From Nitrospira lenta (GTDB lineage: Bacteria; Nitrospirota; Nitrospiria; Nitrospirales; Nitrospiraceae), in contig CAMDRK010000021.1 in assembly GCA_945906715.1 (NCBI GenBank), positions 1-15,552 of the forward strand: a DNA stretch of 15,552 bases, read 5' to 3'. A program made the translations under genes and the position numbers. Numbering within the stretch: position 1 is the stretch's first letter; every line of letters begins with the position of its first letter. Below are positions 1 through 6,782 of the stretch, piece by piece. A model generated the notes under the pieces. It worked only from the letters and a program-made list of their open reading frames with translations, was not told the DNA's origin and did not search any database.

Positions 1-2867
1 TTGAAAAGATGCTCTACGACAATGCCCTGCTCGCCCGGACCTACCTGGAAGCCTATCAAGTCACGAAGCGGGCCTCCTATCGCCAGGTCACCATGGAAGT
101 CCTCGATTATATTCTCCTGGAAATGACCGACAATGCCGGAGGGTTTTACTCCGCGACGGATGCGGACTCAGAAGGAGTCGAAGGCAAGTTTTTCGTCTGG
201 ACGCCGGCGGAGGTCCAGGCCGTCCTGCAGAACGCCGAAGATACCCGCCGATTCTGCGCCTGCTACGACATTACCGACCAGGGGAATTGGGAGCATCGCA
301 ATATCCCGAATCGACTGCGCCCCATCGAGGCCGTACTCAAGGAATTGAACCTCACCAGCGATGAGCTGAGCGAGACGATCTCTCGCGTACGTCCCCTCCT
401 CTATCGCGCCCGCCAAACGCGAGTTCCGCCAGGACTCGACGACAAGATCATCACGGCTTGGAACGGCATGCTGATCTCTGCAATGGCCGAGGCAGGCCGT
501 GTATTAGGAATCAGCCGCTACATCGACGGGGCCATGAAGGCGGCAGACTTTCTCTTGTTGGTACATCGGACTGCCGAGGGAACACTGCTCCGTACCTCGC
601 GGCAGGGCCGAGCCCATCTCGATGGAGTCCTGGAGGACTATGCCTATCTCACGGAAGGATTAGTCGACCTCTATGAAGCCTGTGGGCAGGAACGCTATCT
701 CACTGCCGCGCTTCAATTGGGAGAGCGGATGGTGAATTCATTCCAGGACAAGGACCAGGGAGGGTTCTACACGACCGCAACGGCTCATGAAACGTTGATT
801 CTCCGAGCGCGTGAGGGGGCGGATGGTGCGACACCCAGTGGGAACGCCGTGGCGGTTTCAGCCCTCGCCAGACTCTCCTTTCATTATGATCGCCAGGATC
901 TGCGCGAGGCAGCGATCGGTGGGATTCGCGCCTACGGCCGTCAGATAGCACGGTATCCGAGAGCCTTTGCCAAGACGCTTGCCGCGGTGGATCTGTTAGG
1001 GGAAGGGCCGATTGAATTGGCTTTTGTCGGAGCGCCCGGCGATCCTGGGCTGGAGGCATTGCAGCTCGCCGTGCGCGAGGTCTTCTTGCCGAATCGTGTG
1101 ATTGCCTCCAGCGATGGAACCGGCACAACGTCCAACCATCCCCTGTTGGCGGGCAAAGGGTTGGTGCAGGGAAAGGCGGCCCTCTATATCTGTCGAAATT
1201 TTTCCTGTCAGCGTCCCCTCACCGACCCACGGGAGGTTACAGAGGCACTGCTGTCAGCATCGCGACGGACAGCGCAGCCGATCCAACAGACACTCTTGCA
1301 AGGGGCAGCGCTTCCTGGATCCGCGAGTCCTGAGGGAACGGCCAGGTATATTGCGCGTATCCTGAGTCAGTCTCGCCATGACGGACGTATGGAACATGGG
1401 TATGGCCGGTTCGGCGCCACGGGATTGACGACGTCCCGACTCGGGTTCGGAACCTATCGGGTCGCTACGAGAGAGCCGGAACATCGAGAGGCACTCAAGA
1501 AGGCTCTGCGAGAAGGCGTGAACCTGATCGATACTTCGACAAATTACATGGATGGAGACAGTGAACGTCTGGTCGGTTCTGTCTTAAGCGAATCGATCAA
1601 GAGCAGAGAGCTGACTCGTGAAGAGGTCATCGTCGTCTCAAAAATCGGCTATGTGCAAGGAGACAACTTGAAACAGGCGGAGGCACGGGAACAGACCGGG
1701 CACCCCTACCCTGATATGGTCAAATATGGCGAGGGCATCTGGCATTGTATCCACCCGGAGTTTCTGGCCGATCAACTCGCATTGTCGCTGGATCGCCTTG
1801 GGTTGGCTAAGCTCGATGTTTGTTTACTGCACAACCCGGAATACTTTCTATCCGAGGCAGCGCATCATGAAAAGGGAGATCTTGTAGCGACGCGGGATGC
1901 CTTTTACCGCCGAATTGAACAGGCCTTCGCATTTTTTGAGTCGCAAGTGGCGGCGGGGCGGATCAGCTATTACGGGGTGTCGTCGAATACAATCACGGCA
2001 GATCCATCGGATGCCGAGGCGACGTCGCTCTCTCGCCTCTGCGATGCGGCGCGAGCTGCCGCTGTGTCGCAGAAAGTAGCCCGTCACCACTTCGCAGTGC
2101 TGCAATGCCCTATGAATCTCTATGAAACAGGCGCGCTGGTGACGCCCAATACCGGCGTAGATCAGCATGAGACGGTGTTGGAAGTGGCGCAACGAGAGGG
2201 GATCGCCGTGCTGGTCAATCGTCCGCTCAATGCCATGCCGACGAACAAGAGCGGTGTGGTTCGATTGGCGGATTTCCCTCTCGAAGGCGACCAGGTGGAT
2301 TTCGATCGCCAATGCCGAACGGTTGCGGCGCTTGAAGAGGAATATCGCAAGGCCATTGCCCCGGCCCTTCAACATAGCGGTCAAGGGATGGCTCCGGCAG
2401 ATTTCTTCACCTGGGCTGTTGAACTACCGCGCGTGCGGCCTCAGATCCAGGGGCTGGAACATTGGGAGCAGATCGAGCATCAGATGATCGCGCCTCATAT
2501 CAATCAAGTGATGCAGGCACTGACGAGGCAACTGACCGGAACGGCTGCTGAGCAATGGGAGGCCTGGCGCGATCGCTATGTGCCGCAGTTACTCATTCTG
2601 TTAGGCGGGCTTCGTCGAGAAGCCATCGAGCGAAGTCGTGTCAAAACCTCCATGGTGTCAGCGGCCCTCGATCCTCTGCTGCCGGAAACCAGACGAAAAG
2701 AATCATTATCACGAAAGGCCCTGTGGGTACTGGCGAGCACCCCCGGTGTGACCTCTGTGTTGAACGGGATGAGGACGCGGGACTATGTCGAAGACTCTCT
2801 AGCTATCTTGAAATGGGAGCCGACGCCGACGGTGAGACCTCTGTACGAAGGGATGCGGTCACGATGA
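1..2867 (+). CDS. DUF255/YyaL-family protein fused to aldo/keto reductase (5' partial)
   Basis: The gene runs in from the left edge: the first complete codons read EKMLYDNALL, the conserved FEKMLYDNA motif of YyaL/SPATA20-type proteins, so the N-terminal thioredoxin-like domain lies outside the window. Counting from the Met at base 9, residues 1 to about 415 are the helical (six-hairpin glycosidase-like) part, ending with the typical YICRNFSCQ...PLTDP segment (Cys395, Cys400). After a linker of about 45 residues the same frame continues into an aldo/keto reductase from about residue 463 (RFGATGLTTSRLGFGTYRV). Its catalytic tetrad is visible as Asp508, Tyr513, Lys545 and His608, implying an NAD(P)H-dependent oxidoreductase of unknown substrate. 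The reductase part is long, about 490 residues. An in-frame ATG at 1389 could be the start of a separate reductase, but its upstream SD-like sequence is weak and no stop codon separates the parts. The function of bacterial YyaL proteins is not well defined. Domain calls are firm; whether the product is one polypeptide is less certain. Confidence 0.85.
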   Translation, partial: EKMLYDNALLARTYLEAYQVTKRASYRQVTMEVLDYILLEMTDNAGGFYSATDADSEGVEGKFFVWTPAEVQAVLQNAEDTRRFCACYDITDQGNWEHRNIPNRLRPIEAVLKELNLTSDELSETISRVRPLLYRARQTRVPPGLDDKIITAWNGMLISAMAEAGRVLGISRYIDGAMKAADFLLLVHRTAEGTLLRTSRQGRAHLDGVLEDYAYLTEGLVDLYEACGQERYLTAALQLGERMVNSFQDKDQGGFYTTATAHETLILRAREGADGATPSGNAVAVSALARLSFHYDRQDLREAAIGGIRAYGRQIARYPRAFAKTLAAVDLLGEGPIELAFVGAPGDPGLEALQLAVREVFLPNRVIASSDGTGTTSNHPLLAGKGLVQGKAALYICRNFSCQRPLTDPREVTEALLSASRRTAQPIQQTLLQGAALPGSASPEGTARYIARILSQSRHDGRMEHGYGRFGATGLTTSRLGFGTYRVATREPEHREALKKALREGVNLIDTSTNYMDGDSERLVGSVLSESIKSRELTREEVIVVSKIGYVQGDNLKQAEAREQTGHPYPDMVKYGEGIWHCIHPEFLADQLALSLDRLGLAKLDVCLLHNPEYFLSEAAHHEKGDLVATRDAFYRRIEQAFAFFESQVAAGRISYYGVSSNTITADPSDAEATSLSRLCDAARAAAVSQKVARHHFAVLQCPMNLYETGALVTPNTGVDQHETVLEVAQREGIAVLVNRPLNAMPTNKSGVVRLADFPLEGDQVDFDRQCRTVAALEEEYRKAIAPALQHSGQGMAPADFFTWAVELPRVRPQIQGLEHWEQIEHQMIAPHINQVMQALTRQLTGTAAEQWEAWRDRYVPQLLILLGGLRREAIERSRVKTSMVSAALDPLLPETRRKESLSRKALWVLASTPGVTSVLNGMRTRDYVEDSLAILKWEPTPTVRPLYEGMRSR

Positions 2868-2886
2868 TGATGTGGCGGGTGAGAAG

Positions 2887-3411
2887 TCAGCGACCGGTGG
2901 TGTGCAGACGCCTCGTGCTGAGCGACTCGATTCTCATGGCGACGTCACGATATTGCGGTGCTTCACGCCGCAGCCATCGATAGGCCTCCAACGCTTCAGG
3001 GATACGCACGAGAGACTCTAATGTCCTTCCTAAAAGGTAAAGGATTTGCACTTGCTCTTTGAGTGATGTCGTGGGTATTTGCAGGGCTCGACGAAAGGCC
3101 GAGACGGCTTCTTCTTGTTTTCCGCTCTGCTTGAGGCACAGGCCCATTTGGGCCAAACCTTTGAGCGCATATGCGGGGTCTTGTGCAGCTTTCTGGAAAT
3201 GTTCTGCCGCATGTCTGAACAGGCCTACATTCTTGAGCGCCGATCCTTGCTCATAGGCTTCGTGTCCATCTGGCACCTCAGTCGATGTATTGGACACCAT
3301 TTCCCTTAGCGGCGTTTCCGGGATCAAGACACGAACTTCATTCTCCGGCAAAGTTCGGTGTGAAGCCGGATGGCTCTCTTTCATCAGTGATGTTGGGTTG
3401 GTCTCGTTCAT
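2887..3411 (-). CDS. Tetratricopeptide repeat protein
   Basis: This gene encodes a 174-residue protein with no signal peptide or membrane segment. Residues 1-50 are polar and probably disordered. From about residue 50 to 160 there are roughly three TPR units, with the typical pattern of small residues and helix pairs (AYEQGSALKNVGLFRHAAEHF, then ALKGLAQMGLCLKQSGKQEEAVSAFRRAL, then LGRTLESLVRIPEALEAYRWL, shown in part). TPR solenoids bind other proteins, so a scaffold or adaptor role is likely, but the partner cannot be read from the sequence. The ATG at 3411 is preceded by AGGAAA eight bases upstream. The gene converges with the YyaL/reductase gene (19 bp between stops) and lies 160 bp downstream of fcl, with its own candidate promoter, so it need not belong to the fucose operon. 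Confidence 0.75.
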   Translation of the reverse strand: MNETNPTSLMKESHPASHRTLPENEVRVLIPETPLREMVSNTSTEVPDGHEAYEQGSALKNVGLFRHAAEHFQKAAQDPAYALKGLAQMGLCLKQSGKQEEAVSAFRRALQIPTTSLKEQVQILYLLGRTLESLVRIPEALEAYRWLRREAPQYRDVAMRIESLSTRRLHTTGR

Positions 3412-3431
3412 GCGCTAGTTTCCTGAGAGAG

Positions 3432-3459
3432 ATAATAACGAATGCCATGAAGATCGCAA
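3432..3459 (-). promoter_or_regulatory. Candidate sigma70 promoter for the TPR gene
   Basis: On the minus strand TTGCGA (3454-3459) and TATTAT (3432-3437) are separated by 16 bp, and the -10 box ends 20 bases before the start codon at 3411. The rest of the 160-bp gap (3412-3571) shows no gene; it holds only this element and a solitary hexamer repeat at its far end. Confidence 0.35.
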
Positions 3460-3554
3460 TTCTTAGACCATTCAAGGTGGTTTTGAACTCGTTACGTTTC
3501 AATGTCTTTGAGCCAATGGTTCGGCAGATTCGTTCATAATTGATCCCGCTGAGC

Positions 3555-3577
3555 CTCAACCTTAGCCTTCTTCAGAA
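3555..3577. repeat. Solitary half copy of the 6-nt repeat
   Basis: The units CTCAAC, CTTAGC and CTTCTT follow one another in 6-nt phase and run into CAGAA. The right arm of the element at 9833-9909 begins with CTCAAC and CTTAAC and ends with CTACTT followed by CAGAA, so the two look like members of one dispersed family. No matching inverted arm is visible nearby. The repeat abuts the stop codon of fcl (3572-3574), so part of the similarity could be chance. Confidence 0.45.
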
Positions 3578-4564
3578 AGTGATCTGTCGAAGATTGTCGC
3601 GATTGGCAGCGAACCATTGCATGGTCTTCTTGAGTCCTTCCCGGAGCGCATGCCGCGCTTGAAAACCAAAGAGTTGCTTAGCCCGGCTAACATCCAAACA
3701 CCGTCGAGGCTGCCCGTTGGGCTTGGTGGTATCCCAGGCGATCTGTCCCGTAAAACCGGCTTCCGCGCCAATTATGGTGGCAAGATCCCGAATCGTGACT
3801 TCTTCCCCTGTCCCCAGGTTTACTGGGAGACTGCTTTCATAGTGCTCAGCGGCGAGCAGGATACCTTCTGCGGCGTCCTCCACATACAAAAATTCTCGTG
3901 TCGGTGATCCGTCCCCCCACAGTGTGAGCGAGGCCTGGCCTGCTTCTCGTGCCGTCACGCATTTGCGAATGAGGGCGGGGATGACGTGGGACGTTTCCAG
4001 GTCGAAGTTATCGCGAGGGCCGTAGAGATTGACCGGAAATAGCACGATGGAATTGAACCCATACTGTTCACGATAGGCCTGCGACTGGACCAGCATCATT
4101 TTCTTCGCCAGGCCATAGGGCGCATTGGTTTCTTCGGGGTAGCCATTCCAGATGTCGTCTTCTTTAAATGGAATCGGGGCAAACTTGGGGTAGGCGCAGA
4201 TGGTGCCTAGCGCCACGAACTTCTTCAGTCTCTGTTGGCGCCCGACTTCGATGAGCTGGGTGCCCATCATCAGGTTGTCGTAAAAAAACTTTCCCGGATT
4301 GGCTTGGTTCGCGCCGATCCCTCCGACCCGTGCCGCCAGATGGATGACGATATTGGGGGTTCGATCGCGGTACAGTTGCTGCACCGCTTCCATCTGCACG
4401 AGATCGTAGTCTTTGCTGCGGGGGACGAAGATGTCTCGGCAGCCTTTCGCCCGGAGTTGCTCCACGACAAACGAACCGAGAAAGCCGGCTCCCCCCGTGA
4501 CGACGACGCGCTTATTAGACCAGAATGAGGACAAATCAACCTCAGCCTTTCTTCCTCGTGCCAT
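3572..4564 (-). CDS. fcl: GDP-L-fucose synthase (GDP-4-keto-6-deoxymannose epimerase/reductase)
   Basis: This enzyme converts GDP-4-keto-6-deoxy-D-mannose to GDP-L-fucose with NADPH, the second step after Gmd, in the cytoplasm. It is an extended SDR protein of 330 residues. TGGAGFLGS at residues 23-31 is the nucleotide-binding glycine motif. LAARVGGIGANQANP (76-90) is characteristic of the family. Tyr150 and Lys154 (PYGLAKK) form the YxxxK pair. Cys123 and His193 match E. coli Cys109 and His179, the epimerisation acid/base residues. The position of E. coli Ser107 is Thr121, a conservative change. The chosen start, ATG at 4564, has a GAAGGA Shine-Dalgarno sequence about nine bases upstream and overlaps gmd by 23 bp; an ATG at 4588 would add eight residues. 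It is co-transcribed with gmd. Confidence 0.93.
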   Translation of the reverse strand: MARGRKAEVDLSSFWSNKRVVVTGGAGFLGSFVVEQLRAKGCRDIFVPRSKDYDLVQMEAVQQLYRDRTPNIVIHLAARVGGIGANQANPGKFFYDNLMMGTQLIEVGRQQRLKKFVALGTICAYPKFAPIPFKEDDIWNGYPEETNAPYGLAKKMMLVQSQAYREQYGFNSIVLFPVNLYGPRDNFDLETSHVIPALIRKCVTAREAGQASLTLWGDGSPTREFLYVEDAAEGILLAAEHYESSLPVNLGTGEEVTIRDLATIIGAEAGFTGQIAWDTTKPNGQPRRCLDVSRAKQLFGFQARHALREGLKKTMQWFAANRDNLRQITF

Positions 4565-5549
4565 CCAGTTTTTCCTTCTCCGCAGCAAGATCCGCGTCGA
4601 CCATCATGGCGATCAACTCTTGGAACTTTACCTTCGGTTGCCAGCCAAGCTCTTTCTTCGCTTTGCTTGCATCGCCGATGAGAAGGTCTACCTCGGTGGG
4701 ACGATAATACTTCGGATCGATCTTGACATGTTTCTTCCAATCCAGTTGTAGACGGTCGAATGCAAGCTCGAGCATTTCTTGAACAGTGTGCGTTTCACCT
4801 GTGGCAATGACATAATCGGTGGGAACCTCCGTCTGCAACATCATCCACATGGCTTCGACGTAGTCGCCGGCAAAGCCCCAGTCGCGCTTGGCGTCGAGAT
4901 TCCCCAGGAACAAATCCTGTTGGACACCCAACTTGATTCGCGCCGCCGCTTTCGTAATCTTGCGCGTGACGAACGTCTCGCCTCGCCGGGGCGATTCATG
5001 GTTGAATAAAATGCCGTTACAGGCAAAGAGGCCGTAGGCTTCTCGATAATTGACCGTCACCCAATAGGAATAGACCTTGGCTGCTCCATAGGGACTGCGG
5101 GGATAGAATGGTGTGGTTTCGCGCTGGGGTACGTCCTGCACTTTGCCAAACATCTCGCTCGACGAGGCCTGATAAAACTTCGGTTTCAGCCCTGACTCCC
5201 GAATGGCTTCCAGGAGACGGATTGTGCCGAGCCCGGTAATCTCACCGGTATACTCGGGAATATCGAAACTTACGCGCACGTGACTTTGTGCGCCCAAGTT
5301 GTAAATTTCATCGGGTTGGATCCTTCGGATGATATGGTTCAGCGAACTCGCATCGTTGAGGTCGCCATAGACCAATTCAAGTCGCCGATGCGGAACGTGC
5401 GGATCCTCATAAATAGGATCGATGCGCCCCGTATTGAACGAACTTGATCGTCGAATAATGCCATATACTTCATAGCCCTTCCCCAGAAGAAACTCTGCCA
5501 GATACGACCCATCCTGGCCGGTAATTCCGGTGATCAACGCTTTTTTCAC
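4542..5549 (-). CDS. gmd: GDP-mannose 4,6-dehydratase
   Basis: Gmd dehydrates GDP-D-mannose to GDP-4-keto-6-deoxy-D-mannose using tightly bound NADP(H), supplying fcl and possibly other 6-deoxyhexose pathways (fucose, rhamnose) for surface polysaccharide. The 335-residue length is usual for the family. TGITGQDGSYL (7-17) is the dinucleotide-binding motif, and RRSSSFNTGRI (33-43) is the Gmd-specific NADP loop. By alignment with E. coli Thr132, Glu134, Tyr156 and Lys160, the catalytic residues are Ser130 (Thr replaced by Ser), Glu132, Tyr154 and Lys158. The start is GTG at 5549, preceded by AAGGAG with a 7-base spacer. The gene is first in a two-gene operon with fcl and is divergent from gspC. 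Confidence 0.95.
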   Translation of the reverse strand: MKKALITGITGQDGSYLAEFLLGKGYEVYGIIRRSSSFNTGRIDPIYEDPHVPHRRLELVYGDLNDASSLNHIIRRIQPDEIYNLGAQSHVRVSFDIPEYTGEITGLGTIRLLEAIRESGLKPKFYQASSSEMFGKVQDVPQRETTPFYPRSPYGAAKVYSYWVTVNYREAYGLFACNGILFNHESPRRGETFVTRKITKAAARIKLGVQQDLFLGNLDAKRDWGFAGDYVEAMWMMLQTEVPTDYVIATGETHTVQEMLELAFDRLQLDWKKHVKIDPKYYRPTEVDLLIGDASKAKKELGWQPKVKFQELIAMMVDADLAAEKEKLDGTRKKG

Positions 5550-5556
5550 AAATCCA

Positions 5557-5562
5557 CTCCTT
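5557..5562 (-). promoter_or_regulatory. Strong ribosome binding site that decides the GTG start of gmd
   Basis: On the minus strand AAGGAG lies 7 bases before GTG at 5549. The encoded protein then begins MKKALITG, exactly at the Rossmann strand, as in other Gmd proteins. Confidence 0.75.
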
Positions 5563-5584
5563 AGGTTTCGTTGAAAGTAGCCAA

Positions 5585-5613
5585 ATTATGGCTTGATTAC
5601 ATAGCGTTGTCTA
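5585..5613 (-). promoter_or_regulatory. Candidate sigma70 promoter for gmd-fcl
   Basis: On the minus strand TAGACA (5608-5613) and CATAAT (5585-5590) have a 17-bp spacer, each one mismatch from consensus. The -10 box is 35 bases upstream of the gmd start. It is divergent from, and does not overlap, the candidate gspC promoter at 5628-5657. Confidence 0.45.
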
Positions 5614-5627
5614 CAGGCTGCGCGGTC

Positions 5628-5657
5628 TTGCACCGACCCTTCTTTCCACATTAGAAT
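5628..5657 (+). promoter_or_regulatory. Candidate sigma70 promoter for the T2SS operon (gspC)
   Basis: TTGCAC (5628-5633) and TAGAAT (5652-5657) are separated by 18 bp, and the -10 box ends 27 bases before the gspC start. No operator-like palindrome stands out in the 135-bp divergent region. Confidence 0.4.
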
Positions 5658-5684
5658 GGCCTTGCTGAATGGAACGAGGGATCC

Positions 5685-6569
5685 GTGCAAGTCTTGAAGG
5701 CTATCACGATACGTCGGGGCATCATATTCACCTATGTCATGTGTTGCGCTTTTCTCGTGGCCCACATCGTGAACGCGGTGATTGCCGAAGCCTTGTCTGT
5801 TCCTGTAGGTCTGACAGGGCCATCGTCTGCCTCCGCCCGAGAGACCGACGTAAACGCTGCCCTGCCGGTCTTAGTTGAGCGCATTCGGACGAGCGGACTC
5901 TTTCCCCTGCCGCCGGATCCCCTTGGCGTCAATGCCACTGGCTTCAGCGCACCGCCTGCCCGTGCTCCGTTAAATCTGGCGTCGAAACTCAAGCTGCTGG
6001 GGGTGGTGATCGGCGATCGTGAAGGGGTTTCGGCGATCGTTGAAGAACTCTCCAGCAAACGCCAGTTATTTTTCAAGCTGCATGACCAGATACCCGATGT
6101 GGGTGAGATCAGCGAAATCCGCCGAGACGGAATAGTCGTTCGTCAAGGCGATCAGCAGGAGTTGCTGGAACTCGCCGCATCGCAGACCGAGAAGCCCCCG
6201 GTTGCCCCAGCCACAACGGGACCAGCTGTAGTTCCTGCGCCTGGGAGTCCGGTGCGTGCGGTGCTCGATCGGAGAGAAGTTGAGCAAGCGGTGGGCGATC
6301 TGCCCAAGTTGTTGTCTCAGGCGAGGGCCGTGCCCAACTCGGTGAATGGAGCGATGAACGGGTATCGCCTGGACTATATTGCCCCCTCCAGCTTTTACGA
6401 GAGAATTGGGTTGAAGTACGGGGATGTCCTCCAGCAGGTCAATGGCGTGGACATTCGCGACCCAGGTACGATGCTCACACTCTTTCAACAGCTTCGCAGT
6501 GAGAAGACAGTGAAACTTGACGTCCTGCGTAACAATCAGCGAACTGCCATGACATTCGACATCCGCTGA
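5685..6569 (+). CDS. gspC: Type II secretion system protein GspC (inner-membrane, PDZ domain)
   Basis: GspC links the inner-membrane platform to the outer-membrane secretin. The 294-residue protein has a short cytoplasmic N-terminus, a membrane helix at about 12-34, a GspC homology-region domain at about 98-165 (LKLLGVVIGDREGVSAIVEE begins it), a Pro/Ala-rich linker at 168-190 and a C-terminal PDZ domain at about 222-292 (NGYRLDYIAPSSF...GLKYGDVLQQVNGVDI). The PDZ domain is linked in T2SS biology to substrate selection. The start is a GTG with GAGGG five bases upstream. The gene is first in the T2SS cluster. The expected next gene, gspD (the HR-domain partner of GspC), is missing; a palindromic repeat follows instead. 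Confidence 0.9.
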   Translation: MQVLKAITIRRGIIFTYVMCCAFLVAHIVNAVIAEALSVPVGLTGPSSASARETDVNAALPVLVERIRTSGLFPLPPDPLGVNATGFSAPPARAPLNLASKLKLLGVVIGDREGVSAIVEELSSKRQLFFKLHDQIPDVGEISEIRRDGIVVRQGDQQELLELAASQTEKPPVAPATTGPAVVPAPGSPVRAVLDRREVEQAVGDLPKLLSQARAVPNSVNGAMNGYRLDYIAPSSFYERIGLKYGDVLQQVNGVDIRDPGTMLTLFQQLRSEKTVKLDVLRNNQRTAMTFDIR

Positions 6570-6618
6570 GTCCGCTGTATCCTCGTTAGTTACAACCCCT
6601 TCTTGCTGTCAACAACCC

Positions 6619-6712
6619 GGTTTGTTTGCTCTATTTGGTTTATCTGGTTAGTTTCGTTCAACCAAAGAACCAGATAGACCAGACAAACCAAATAGACCAG
6701 ATAGACCAGATG
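6619..6712. repeat. Imperfect palindrome of 9-nt units (copy 1, between gspC and gspE)
   Basis: The right arm (6668-6712) is five 9-nt units in phase: AACCAGATA, GACCAGACA, AACCAAATA, GACCAGATA, GACCAGATG. The left arm (6619-6649) is the reverse complement of about three and a half units (TGTTTGCTC, TATTTGGTT, TATCTGGTT). An 18-base spacer separates them. The first right-arm unit pairs perfectly with the innermost left unit, the second right unit has no partner (a 9-nt bulge), and the third pairs perfectly with the next left unit. No T-run follows, so it does not look like a rho-independent terminator. The rest of the 213-bp gspC-gspE gap (6570-6782) holds no gene. Confidence 0.9.
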
Positions 6713-6714
6713 CC

Positions 6715-6744
6715 TTGTCAGGGGTATCAGGTAGAGAGTATTCT
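6715..6744 (+). promoter_or_regulatory. Candidate internal promoter for gspE
   Basis: TTGTCA (6715-6720) and TATTCT (6739-6744) are spaced by 18 bp, immediately downstream of the 9-nt palindrome and about 39 bases before the gspE ATG. The AT-rich stretch that follows (6741-6757) fits a promoter. It would allow gspE onward to be expressed separately from gspC. Confidence 0.4.
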
Positions 6745-6782
6745 TTTAATTTTTAACGCTTTCCAGGTTTGCGCTAGCGCCG

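Noticed and set aside
1848..2384. Open frame of 178 codons on the minus strand.
   Set aside because: It lies wholly opposite the well-conserved aldo/keto reductase coding sequence and has no recognisable domain or ribosome binding site.
2555..2983. Open frame of 142 codons on the plus strand.
   Set aside because: It overlaps the reductase domain in another frame and runs into the antisense of the TPR gene. The composition (Arg/Ser-rich) is that of a shadow frame.
3338..3559. Small open frame on the minus strand upstream of and overlapping the TPR gene.
   Set aside because: It covers the TPR promoter and start region, shows no domain and would need an unusual arrangement; the TPR frame has a good ribosome binding site.
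6619..6712. CRISPR array.
   Set aside because: Units are 9 nt, contiguous, without spacers, and arranged as two facing arms. No cas gene is near.
6619..6712. Rho-independent terminator of gspC.
   Set aside because: The hairpin is long and bulged, is not GC-rich at its base and is not followed by a T-run; the same element at 13150-13275 sits mid-operon.
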